Made by a program: the position numbers and the translations under genes
Part shown: positions 1-6,653 of the stretch, in pieces
Position numbering within the stretch: the stretch's first letter is position 1
Layout of the letters: every line of letters starts with the position of its first letter
DNA from: Sideroxydans sp.
Lineage (GTDB): Bacteria > Pseudomonadota > Gammaproteobacteria > Burkholderiales > Gallionellaceae
Direction of reading: 5' to 3'
DNA: 6,653 bases
NCBI GenBank assembly: GCA_030823965.1
Contig: JAVBYP010000183.1
Coordinates: forward strand, 1 to 6,653
The notes under the pieces: model-generated
Told to the model about the DNA's origin: nothing
Databases searched by the model: none
Seen by the model: the letters and a program-made list of their open reading frames with translations, nothing else

Positions 1-31
1 CAGATTTTCTGCATATTTTTGGAGACGTTGC

Positions 32-637
32 GTGTTCACTCTCATCGAAGCGGCCGGCTGGCCCATCTGGTTACTCATCATCGCCTCTCTCATCGCCGTC
101 ACACTCATCGTCGAACGTGCGATCTATCTTCGTAGCAAGAACATCATCCCCCCAAAGTTGTTGGATGAAGTCGTCAATGAACTCAAGACCAAGGGCGTGA
201 GCACTGCGATGCTCACCAAATTAAGTGCTGGCTCGCCACTAGGTAAGGTGTTCGCTGCCGGCTTGAAGAACATCAAGAGCCAACCTCAGGTGATGAAGGA
301 ATCCATAGAAGAAGCTGGTCGTGCCGCAACTCACGACATGGAGCGTTTCTTGACCACCCTCGGCACCATCGCATCCATCAGCCCGCTGCTCGGCCTGTTC
401 GGCACCGTGGTCGGCATGATCGAGATCTTCGGCGCACAGAATGCAGGCGGTGCAGCCCCCGCCGAACTGGCGCACGGCATCTCCGTCGCTCTGTACAACA
501 CAGCATTCGGCTTGATCGTGGCTGTACCTAGCATGATCGCCTACCGCCACTTCCGCGCTTCTGTAGATAGTTTCACCATCGAGATGGAACAACAAGCGAT
601 CAAGTTGGTGGAGGTCGTACACGGAGAGCGTAAGTAA
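32..637 (+). CDS. exbB: ExbB/TolQ/MotA-family proton channel protein
   Basis: Inner-membrane subunit of an ExbB-ExbD (or TolQ-TolR) type proton channel, which turns proton flow into mechanical work on a TonB- or TolA-like partner. The 201-residue protein has three hydrophobic segments, about residues 11-27, 107-133 and 150-170, with a cytoplasmic stretch between the first two. The family core is clear: ER at 28-29 after helix 1, SPLLGLFGTVVGMI at 117-130, and GISVALYNTAFGLIVAVPS at 149-167. Length is normal for short ExbB proteins. The start is GTG at 32, chosen because GGAG at 21-24 lies 7 bases upstream and helix 1 follows soon after. The next gene begins immediately after its stop. No tonB is visible nearby, so whether it serves TonB or Tol transport cannot be told. 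ExbB is the better name because of the lpxK-kdsB context seen in betaproteobacteria. Confidence 0.9.
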   Translation: MFTLIEAAGWPIWLLIIASLIAVTLIVERAIYLRSKNIIPPKLLDEVVNELKTKGVSTAMLTKLSAGSPLGKVFAAGLKNIKSQPQVMKESIEEAGRAATHDMERFLTTLGTIASISPLLGLFGTVVGMIEIFGAQNAGGAAPAELAHGISVALYNTAFGLIVAVPSMIAYRHFRASVDSFTIEMEQQAIKLVEVVHGERK

Positions 638-1060
638 ATGAATTTCCGTCGCGGAAGCCACCGTGAAGAACCCGAGATCAATCTGATCCCTATGATCGAC
701 GTCTTGCTGGTGGTGCTCATCTTCTTGATGGTCACCACCAGCTACGGCAAGTTCTCTGAGTTGCAGATCAATCTGCCGCAAGCTTCTGGCGAAGATAGCA
801 AGGTGCCCGTCAGTAAACCCATCAATGTGGCCGTGGATGCCTCTGAACACTTCGCCATCAATGGCACTCGCGCCTCCTTTAAAGACGTGAACGACTTCGC
901 CTTGGCTTTGAAGAAGGCAGCAGGCGACCAGACCGACCCGACCATCGTCATCAGTGCAGATGCAAAAGCACTGCATCAGTCGGTGATCAATGTCATGGAA
1001 TCTGCCCGTGTCGCCGGTTTCGGTCGCATCACTTTCACCACACAGAGCCAGACAAAGTAA
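638..1060 (+). CDS. exbD: ExbD/TolR-family proton channel protein
   Basis: Partner of the preceding ExbB-like protein. One transmembrane helix sits in the channel, and a periplasmic domain contacts the energy-transducing partner. The 140-residue protein has a short charged cytoplasmic N-terminus, then the family signature INLIPMIDVLLVVLIFLMV at about 14-32. This includes Asp21, which corresponds to the membrane aspartate that carries protons in ExbD/TolR. Residues from about 40 onward form the periplasmic domain. The ATG directly follows the upstream TAA with no gap, and GGAGAG at 623-628 gives a good ribosome site 9 bases before it, so the pair is probably translated in step. The family assignment is secure; the choice between ExbD and TolR is by context. 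Confidence 0.9.
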   Translation: MNFRRGSHREEPEINLIPMIDVLLVVLIFLMVTTSYGKFSELQINLPQASGEDSKVPVSKPINVAVDASEHFAINGTRASFKDVNDFALALKKAAGDQTDPTIVISADAKALHQSVINVMESARVAGFGRITFTTQSQTK

Positions 1061-1069
1061 TTCCACGAC

Positions 1070-2053
1070 ATGGAGCGGCTGCAACATCATTGGTACCGCA
1101 TCTCGCCGCTTCATTTGTTGCTCTACCCCATCAGCCAGATCTTTCGCACACTCGTAGCGATGCGCCGCTTTCTTTATCGCACCGGCCTATTCGCCTCGCC
1201 CAAGTTCCACGTACCCATCGTCATCGTCGGCAACATCAGTGTCGGAGGCACCGGCAAGACTCCGCTGACATTGTGGTTGGCGGAGCAACTTATCGCAGAA
1301 GGCTGGCATCCCGGCATCATCAGCCGTGGATATCGTAAATCTGGCAATAAGAATGCAACTCCTCGTTGTGTTACTGCAGATGACTCCTCAGAAGAGGTCG
1401 GTGATGAACCTTTGTTGATGGCACAACGCAAACTGTGTCCAGTGTGGATAGGACGTGACCGCCCCGCTGTCGCATCCGCCTTGCTCTTGGCTCACCCCGA
1501 ATGCGACATCCTCTTAAGCGACGACGGATTGCAACACTATCGCTTGCATCGCGATGCCGAGATCGTCGTCATCGACGGTGCAAGACGTTTCGGCAATGGC
1601 TTGTTGCTCCCCGCAGGACCACTACGCGAGCCAATGTCACGCTTGCACGAGGTCGACGCCATCGTGGTGAATGGCGGCAAAACACAGGCGAACGAATTCA
1701 CCATGACTCTGCAAGGCACTCTGTTCTACAACCTCTTGAATCCAGAGATCGTCGTTCCCGCGAATGAATTGGCTGGACAACGACTACAAGCCATCGCAGG
1801 CATCGGCCACCCTCGACGGTTCTTCGATCACCTGAACCAACTCGGCTTGCAGTGCACGACGCACGCTTTCGCTGACCATCATGACTTCACCGCTGCAGAC
1901 CTCGCTTTCGATGATGTGGATGCCATACTCATGACGGAAAAAGATGCGGTAAAATGCGCCGCGTTCGCCACCGAGAAACACTGGGTATTGCGCGTGGATG
2001 CGCAAGTCGATCCGGCTCTTGCCCAACTCATCATCAAAAAGGTCACCCGATAA
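1070..2053 (+). CDS. lpxK: Tetraacyldisaccharide 4'-kinase (lipid A kinase)
   Basis: Phosphorylates the 4' position of the tetraacyldisaccharide 1-phosphate lipid A precursor with ATP, giving lipid IVA, on the cytoplasmic face of the inner membrane. The 327 residues match the usual length. The N-terminus (about 8-40, hydrophobic and basic) is the membrane-associating part typical of LpxK. The Walker A loop is [12 protein letters not shown] at 54-65. Other family blocks are SRGYR at 85-89, GDEPLL at 111-116, SDDGLQH at 150-156, GIGHPRRFF near 244-252, ADHHDF near 265-270 and TEKDAVK near 288-294. The start is nine bases after exbD with no clear Shine-Dalgarno sequence, so translation probably depends on coupling. 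The whole N-terminal region aligns by eye with LpxK, which favours this ATG over the later Met31. The following gene overlaps its stop by one base. Confidence 0.97.
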   Translation: MERLQHHWYRISPLHLLLYPISQIFRTLVAMRRFLYRTGLFASPKFHVPIVIVGNISVGGTGKTPLTLWLAEQLIAEGWHPGIISRGYRKSGNKNATPRCVTADDSSEEVGDEPLLMAQRKLCPVWIGRDRPAVASALLLAHPECDILLSDDGLQHYRLHRDAEIVVIDGARRFGNGLLLPAGPLREPMSRLHEVDAIVVNGGKTQANEFTMTLQGTLFYNLLNPEIVVPANELAGQRLQAIAGIGHPRRFFDHLNQLGLQCTTHAFADHHDFTAADLAFDDVDAILMTEKDAVKCAAFATEKHWVLRVDAQVDPALAQLIIKKVTR

Positions 2054-2238
2054 TGGACGCCAAACTGTTAGATATCCTCGTTTGCCCACTGTGCAAATCT
2101 CCTCTGATCTATCGCAAGGCCGAACAGGAATTGATCTGCAAGGCGGACCGCTTGGCCTATCCGATACAGGATGACATCCCCGTGATGTTGGCTGATGAGG
2201 CGCGTGCCATGTCTCCTGAAGAAGTAGAGAAGCTCTGA
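2053..2238 (+). CDS. ycaR: Trm112/YcaR-family small zinc-ribbon-like protein
   Basis: A 61-residue protein of the Trm112-like (YcaR) family, encoded between lpxK and kdsB just as in Escherichia coli. The start is fixed by the TAATG overlap with the lpxK stop; a longer reading upstream in this frame would lie inside lpxK. Family features are [14 protein letters not shown] at about 5-18, QELICK at 25-30, [13 protein letters not shown] at about 34-46, and an acidic tail. There are three cysteines, Cys11, Cys14 and Cys29. As I recall, E. coli YcaR also has only three, so a complete four-cysteine zinc site is not evident. Eukaryotic and archaeal Trm112 activates methyltransferases. What the bacterial protein does here is not settled by the sequence, and its placement between two lipopolysaccharide genes is conserved but may not mean a role in that pathway. 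Confidence 0.93.
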   Translation: MDAKLLDILVCPLCKSPLIYRKAEQELICKADRLAYPIQDDIPVMLADEARAMSPEEVEKL

Positions 2239-2253
2239 TACGCGACACCCACT

Positions 2254-3683
<1,430 letters not shown>

Positions 3684-3685
3684 GC

Positions 3686-4084
3686 ATGACCACCAAACCC
3701 ATCCTGACCTTGGAAGATGCCAAGCGCATCGCCGCTGCTGCCGAAGTCGAGGCGCAGAAGAATGGATGGAAGGTGGTGGTCGCTGTCGTGGATGACGGAG
3801 GTCATCTGCTGTATCTGCAACGCAGCCATGAGACACAGTGGGGCAGCGTAGAGACTGCCATCATGAAGGCGAATGCAGCGGTAGCATTCCAACGCCCAAC
3901 CAAGACCTCGGAAGACGCCGTACTCAGTGGAAGATTGATACACCTTGCCCTACCCGGCGTCATCCCAGCCGAGGGCGGCGTGCCTCTCGTGCGCGATGAC
4001 ATCGTCATCGGCGGATTGGGTATCAGTGGAGTACGCTCGGTGCAAGACGGTCAGGTCGCCGCCGCAGGACTGAATGCACTATAA
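3686..4084 (+). CDS. GlcG/HbpS-family (DUF336) protein
   Basis: A 132-residue protein of the GlcG/HbpS superfamily (Haem_degrading, formerly DUF336). Some members bind haem (Streptomyces HbpS), while others of unknown function sit in glycolate or propanediol operons. Visible family blocks are a first helix at about 8-26, VVAVVDDGGHLLYLQR at 31-46, a second helix with AIMKANAAVAF at 58-68, PAEGGVPL at 94-101 and VIGGLGISG at 107-115. There is no signal peptide, so it should be cytoplasmic, unlike secreted HbpS. ATG at 3686 is chosen because TTGGAG at 3674-3679 is well spaced; an in-frame TTG at 3680 is too close to that site. It starts two bases after the adk stop and is the last gene before a hairpin, so it belongs to the operon. 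The sequence does not show whether it binds haem or another small ligand. Confidence 0.88.
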   Translation: MTTKPILTLEDAKRIAAAAEVEAQKNGWKVVVAVVDDGGHLLYLQRSHETQWGSVETAIMKANAAVAFQRPTKTSEDAVLSGRLIHLALPGVIPAEGGVPLVRDDIVIGGLGISGVRSVQDGQVAAAGLNAL

Positions 4085-4085
4085 A

Positions 4086-4107
4086 AGCAGGCTGAGAATA
4101 GCCTGCT
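4086..4107. terminator. Bidirectional hairpin terminator between convergent genes
   Basis: A perfect 8-base-pair stem, AGCAGGCT (4086-4093) with AGCCTGCT (4100-4107), encloses the 6-base loop GAGAAT. It starts one base after the + strand stop codon and lies 8 bases beyond the stop of the minus-strand gene. Read on the minus strand it is followed by a short T run, so it fits an intrinsic terminator better for that gene. On the + strand no clear T run follows, so it would work less well for the envelope operon. Confidence 0.7.
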
Positions 4108-4115
4108 CCGTCACA

Positions 4116-4889
4116 TCATTTAGGGACTCTGTACTGATCCTGCGTCATCAGATCGACGCCACAGGGTAGTGCCTCGATCCAGTTCAAGAATTCGTTCACC
4201 ATCTTCTTGCCTTTGAACATGCGGCCATGCTGTGGAACGATCATCTCCACATCCAAGGTGCGCACCATGTTCACCCAATAGCGGCATATCTTGTTGGAGA
4301 TCATGTACCGCTTGTGAAAACCTTCCATGTATTGGATATGTGACTTAAAGTCTTCCACAGGCGTATCCGCCGCATCATGTGCCACGATAGAAGCGCCCAT
4401 GTCGCCCGTGAACAATATCTTGCTCACTGGGTCGTAGAACTGGAAGTTACCCTCCGAGTGCATGAAGTGGGCTGGGATCGCTGTGATGATCGACTTCCCC
4501 AAAGGCAGATTCATCCCAGCATCTGGGATACCCTCGATCCTTCCTTCTGCATTCCCAACGCTGCAAAAGTGCGGAACGAAACGCACCCACAGATTGGAGA
4601 TCATGACTTTGCAGTCCGAATGAATCATCCATTTATTGACCGAGGCGATGATGTCTGGGTCGGCATGTGATGCAAGGATGTACTCAAGGTTCTTTGGAGG
4701 GAAATAACTATGCATCGACATCAATAGACCGTTGTAGGTCATGTTGCCACCCGGATCCAACAATGCACCGTGTCCATTATCTACGATGAGAAACTGGTTC
4801 GCCTGAACAGCATCGCCAGTAGAGTCATCCACCAGATCATCGAACATCAGACAGAGATGCTTGCCATCATTGAACAATTCGATCGCCAT
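4116..4889 (-). CDS. ODP/flavodiiron-like di-iron metallo-beta-lactamase-fold protein
   Basis: A 257-residue stand-alone metallo-beta-lactamase domain of the kind found in flavodiiron proteins and in the oxygen-binding di-iron (ODP) family. It has no flavodoxin domain. Flavodiiron proteins reduce oxygen or NO at a two-iron site, and ODP proteins have been described as oxygen sensors. Matched against the flavodiiron ligand set, I see His75, Asp77 (usually Glu) and Asp79 in HADPD, His144 in HSEGN, Asp163 in FTGDMGA, and His221 in PQHGRMF. The histidine that normally follows the HxExD motif is replaced by Ile80. The N-terminal strand block QANQFLIVDNGHGALLDPGG at 29-48 is typical of the fold. 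The start at 4889 is set by AGGAGAG four bases upstream; an upstream in-frame ATG at 4931 would lie before the predicted transcript start. There is no signal peptide, so it is cytoplasmic. Enzyme versus sensor cannot be decided from sequence. Confidence 0.85.
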   Translation of the reverse strand: MAIELFNDGKHLCLMFDDLVDDSTGDAVQANQFLIVDNGHGALLDPGGNMTYNGLLMSMHSYFPPKNLEYILASHADPDIIASVNKWMIHSDCKVMISNLWVRFVPHFCSVGNAEGRIEGIPDAGMNLPLGKSIITAIPAHFMHSEGNFQFYDPVSKILFTGDMGASIVAHDAADTPVEDFKSHIQYMEGFHKRYMISNKICRYWVNMVRTLDVEMIVPQHGRMFKGKKMVNEFLNWIEALPCGVDLMTQDQYRVPK

Positions 4890-4893
4890 ATCA

Positions 4894-4900
4894 CTCTCCT
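4894..4900 (-). promoter_or_regulatory. Strong ribosome binding site of the di-iron protein gene
   Basis: On the minus strand AGGAGAG is followed by TGAT and the ATG at 4889. This near-ideal Shine-Dalgarno sequence decides the start in favour of 4889 over the in-frame ATG at 4931. Confidence 0.85.
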
Positions 4901-4929
4901 CATGAAACTTATATTTTTGTAAGGCGCGC

Positions 4930-4935
4930 ATCCTA
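4930..4935 (-). promoter_or_regulatory. Putative -10 element of the di-iron protein gene
   Basis: TAGGAT on the minus strand matches four of six positions of TATAAT. It would place transcription start near 4923, giving a leader of about 34 bases before the ATG at 4889. No good -35 box is present at the usual spacing. Instead the FNR-type box covers that area, as expected for an activator-dependent promoter. This is prediction only. Confidence 0.5.
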
Positions 4936-4957
4936 GCCTAACGCGTCATCTACGGAA

Positions 4958-4971
4958 TTGACTTAAATCAA
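4958..4971. promoter_or_regulatory. FNR/ANR-type binding site
   Basis: TTGAC-TTAA-ATCAA matches the FNR/ANR/DNR consensus TTGAT-N4-ATCAA at nine of ten defined positions, with a symmetric spacer. It lies in the divergent intergenic region. Relative to the minus-strand start inferred from TAGGAT (about 4923), its centre falls at -41.5, the position used by FNR when it activates as a class II factor. Relative to the + strand start inferred near 5020, it lies at about -55.5, which is not a standard activating distance. FNR family regulators sense low oxygen (FNR, ANR) or NO (DNR), and half-site sequence alone does not tell them apart. Confidence 0.75.
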
Positions 4972-4983
4972 ATGCTTCCCACC

Positions 4984-5013
4984 TTAACATCACTGAAAAA
5001 ATTGGCGTAATAT
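4984..5013 (+). promoter_or_regulatory. Putative sigma70 promoter of the PPi-phosphofructokinase gene
   Basis: TTAACA at 4984-4989 (five of six matches to TTGACA) and TAATAT at 5008-5013 (four of six matches to TATAAT) are separated by 18 bases. Transcription would start near 5020, leaving a leader of about 30 bases before the ATG at 5051. The site lies just downstream of the FNR-type box without overlapping it. Confidence 0.55.
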
Positions 5014-5050
5014 GCACAGCATTCTAAGTTAACTACGGGGTAAGCATAGC

Positions 5051-6310
5051 ATGGCAAAAAAGAACGCGTTCTACGCACAATCTGGTGGCGTCACCGCCGT
5101 CATCAATGCCTCAGCCTGCGGCGTCATCGAGACAGCGCGCAAACATAAAGACAAGATCGGTAAGGTCTATGCAGGGCGCAACGGCATCATCGGCGCACTC
5201 ACTGAAGACCTCATCGACACCAGCAAAGATTCCGCAAAATCCATCGCCGCATTGCGCAGCACACCTGCTGGTGGCTTCGGCTCTTGCCGCTTCAAACTCA
5301 AATCATTGGAACAGAATCTGCGCGAATACGAGCGTCTGATCGAAGTGTTCAAAGCCCACAACATCGGTTACTTCTTCTATAACGGTGGCGGCGATTCGGC
5401 AGACACCTGCTTCAAAGTCTCGCAGATCTCTGAAAAAATGGGCTACCCAGTACAAGCTATCCACGTACCTAAGACAGTTGATAACGACTTGCCCATTACT
5501 GATTGCTGCCCTGGATTCGGTTCCGTAGCGAAGTATGTCGCCGTGTCCGTGCGCGAAGCCAGCTTTGATGTGGCGTCGATGTGCAAGACTTCGACCAAGG
5601 TGTTCGTCGTGGAAGTGATGGGCCGTCACGCTGGATGGATCGCAGCGGCTGGTGGTCTAGCCTCGGACAAGAATTGCGAACTGCCTATCGTCATCCTGTT
5701 CCCTGAGATCGAATTCGATCAGAAGAAATTCATCGCCAAGGTGGATGCCATGGTGAAGAAGCACGGCTATTGCAGTGTGGTGGTGTCTGAAGGCTGTCAC
5801 TACCCAGATGGCAAGTTCCTCGCAGAACAAGGGACACGTGATGCATTCGGTCACGCACAACTCGGCGGTGCAGCGCCCGTGGTCGCCAACATGGTGAAAG
5901 AAGCGCTGGGCTACAAGTTCCACTGGGCAGTGGCGGATTACTTGCAACGCTCGGCACGTCACATCGCCTCCAAGACCGACGTCGATCAAGCTTATGCACT
6001 GGGCAAGGCTGCAGTCGAACTGGCTCTCAAAGGACAGAACGCAGTGATGCCAACGGTTGAGCGTCTCTCCGACAAGCCGTACAAATGGAAGGTCGGCGTG
6101 GCTCAGTTGTCAAAAGTCGCCAACGTAGAGAAGTTCATGCCGCGCAACTTCATCACACCGGATGGTTTCGGCATCACGGAGAAATGCCGCACTTATCTCT
6201 CGCCACTCATCAAGGGAGAGGATTACCCGACGTTCAAAGATGGACTGCCACAATATGTCCAACTAAAGAATGTGGCTGTAGCCAAAAAGCTAAAGGAATT
6301 CAAGATCTGA
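5051..6310 (+). CDS. pfp: Pyrophosphate-dependent 6-phosphofructokinase
   Basis: Cytoplasmic glycolytic enzyme that phosphorylates fructose 6-phosphate with PPi instead of ATP. The reaction is reversible, so it can also serve gluconeogenesis. Across 419 residues I see the phosphofructokinase fold signatures: [11 protein letters not shown] at 11-21, NGGGDSADT at 111-119, PKTVDNDLP at 140-148 and EVMGRHAGW at 188-196. Lys141 in PKTVDND replaces the Gly of ATP enzymes (PGTIDND) and is the hallmark of PPi use. Asp144 in TVDND corresponds to the catalytic base. Asp115 is near the position where PPi enzymes carry Asp in place of the ATP-site Gly. MGR at 190-192 binds the sugar phosphate. The ATG follows a G-rich ribosome site at 5037-5040 at slightly long spacing. 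It has its own promoter and a strong terminator, and a membrane pyrophosphatase gene follows. Phosphate-donor specificity is inferred from these residues. Confidence 0.92.
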   Translation: MAKKNAFYAQSGGVTAVINASACGVIETARKHKDKIGKVYAGRNGIIGALTEDLIDTSKDSAKSIAALRSTPAGGFGSCRFKLKSLEQNLREYERLIEVFKAHNIGYFFYNGGGDSADTCFKVSQISEKMGYPVQAIHVPKTVDNDLPITDCCPGFGSVAKYVAVSVREASFDVASMCKTSTKVFVVEVMGRHAGWIAAAGGLASDKNCELPIVILFPEIEFDQKKFIAKVDAMVKKHGYCSVVVSEGCHYPDGKFLAEQGTRDAFGHAQLGGAAPVVANMVKEALGYKFHWAVADYLQRSARHIASKTDVDQAYALGKAAVELALKGQNAVMPTVERLSDKPYKWKVGVAQLSKVANVEKFMPRNFITPDGFGITEKCRTYLSPLIKGEDYPTFKDGLPQYVQLKNVAVAKKLKEFKI

Positions 6311-6319
6311 TATTTGTTC

Positions 6320-6343
6320 ACCGCTCCGCAAGGGGCGGTTTTT
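6320..6343 (+). terminator. Intrinsic terminator after pfp
   Basis: An 8-base-pair stem, ACCGCTCC (6320-6327) with GGGGCGGT (6332-6339) and one G-T pair, closes a GCAA tetraloop (GNRA type). It is followed by a run of T at 6339-6343. The stem starts 10 bases after the pfp stop. Only 16 bases separate the T run from the hppA start, so hppA must be reached by read-through or from a promoter inside pfp. Confidence 0.88.
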
Positions 6344-6359
6344 ACTTGGGGAGGAAATA

Positions 6360-6653
6360 ATGTCATCAGCTTTGTGGTTCACCTTGTTGTGCGCTGTTGC
6401 TGCCATCTTGTATGGGATATTTTCAAGCAAGTGGATTCTGGGGAAATCAACGGGTAGCGAGAAGATGCAAAGCATCGCGGCTGCCATTCAGGAAGGCGCG
6501 ACTGCCTATCTGAACCGACAGTACGTGACCATCGCTTGGGTGGGCGCTGCACTGTTCTTCGTCATTCTCATCGCACTCGGTTGGCAGACCGCAGTCGGCT
6601 TCGCCATCGGTGCCATCCTGTCTGGTGCGGCTGGCTACATAGGCATGAATGTC
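6360..6653 (+). CDS. hppA: Membrane-bound proton-translocating pyrophosphatase, N-terminal part
   Basis: The first 98 codons of a gene open at the window edge, with no stop inside the window. The product pumps protons (or sodium) across the membrane using PPi hydrolysis. The full protein usually has about 670-700 residues and around 16 membrane helices, so about one seventh is seen. Hydrophobic helices lie at about 4-22 and 59-75, and a third begins near 78. The block [16 protein letters not shown] at 40-55 and [13 protein letters not shown] at 86-98 are characteristic of the family's N-terminal region. A strong ribosome site, GGGGAGGA at 6348-6355, precedes the ATG. The residue that separates potassium-dependent from independent forms lies beyond the window. 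It follows pfp after a terminator, and the two genes make a PPi-metabolism pair. Confidence 0.93.
   Translation, partial: MSSALWFTLLCAVAAILYGIFSSKWILGKSTGSEKMQSIAAAIQEGATAYLNRQYVTIAWVGAALFFVILIALGWQTAVGFAIGAILSGAAGYIGMNV

Noticed and set aside
1..31. AT-rich bases before exbB as a possible promoter
   Set aside because: Any -10-like sequence here would start transcription inside or beyond the ribosome site, and too little upstream sequence is present to judge.
239..1114. A 291-codon open frame on the minus strand across exbB and exbD
   Set aside because: It runs antisense to two clear membrane-channel genes, its translation is rich in His, Asp and Cys as expected of an antisense shadow, and it has no recognisable domain.
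1954..2052. Possible 94-residue version of the Trm112-like protein starting inside lpxK
   Set aside because: The extra 33 residues lie inside lpxK and match nothing; the family N-terminus begins at the ATG at 2053.
4890..4931. Longer N-terminus for the di-iron protein from the ATG at 4931
   Set aside because: It lacks a good ribosome site, would begin upstream of the predicted transcript start, and the AGGAGAG before 4889 is far stronger.
5027..5034. Palindrome AGTTAACT in the pfp leader as a possible operator
   Set aside because: Only eight bases with no extension or second copy; this short a palindrome is expected by chance.

Overview
The window looks like a core chromosomal stretch from a betaproteobacterium, most likely in the Nitrosomonadales sense (Gallionella/Sideroxydans, Nitrosomonas or methylotroph relatives). 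Two things suggest this: the order exbB-exbD-lpxK-ycaR-kdsB-adk, and a PPi-dependent phosphofructokinase gene next to a membrane pyrophosphatase gene. The assignment rests on remembered gene order and protein resemblance, not on a search. I see no mobile element, tRNA, rRNA, CRISPR array or broken gene. Base and codon use look even throughout.

Region 1 (about 32-4107, + strand) is a tightly packed cell-envelope operon. It encodes an ExbB/TolQ-type and an ExbD/TolR-type proton-channel pair, lipid A 4'-kinase (LpxK), a small Trm112/YcaR zinc-ribbon-like protein, CMP-Kdo synthetase (KdsB), adenylate kinase (Adk) and a GlcG/HbpS-family protein. The genes abut, overlap by a base or are at most 15 bases apart, so one transcript and translational coupling are likely; its promoter lies upstream of the window. 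LpxK and KdsB supply lipid A and activated Kdo for the lipopolysaccharide core. Adk is a housekeeping nucleotide kinase. The operon ends at a hairpin that also serves the convergent gene.

Region 2 (4116-5050) holds a minus-strand gene for a stand-alone ODP/flavodiiron-like metallo-beta-lactamase-fold protein and a 161-base divergent intergenic region. That region contains an FNR/ANR-type box, TTGAC-N4-ATCAA. It is centred exactly 41.5 bases upstream of the start inferred from a -10-like TAGGAT on the minus strand, the classic geometry of an FNR-activated promoter. This ties a probable oxygen- or NO-reacting di-iron protein to control by oxygen, and it is the most interesting part of the window.

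Region 3 (5051-6653, + strand) carries a PPi-dependent 6-phosphofructokinase gene with its own sigma70-like promoter, a strong intrinsic terminator, and the first 98 codons of a membrane-bound proton-pumping pyrophosphatase gene (hppA) cut by the window edge. Together they form a pyrophosphate-energy module: one enzyme uses or makes PPi in glycolysis/gluconeogenesis, and the other couples PPi to an ion gradient.
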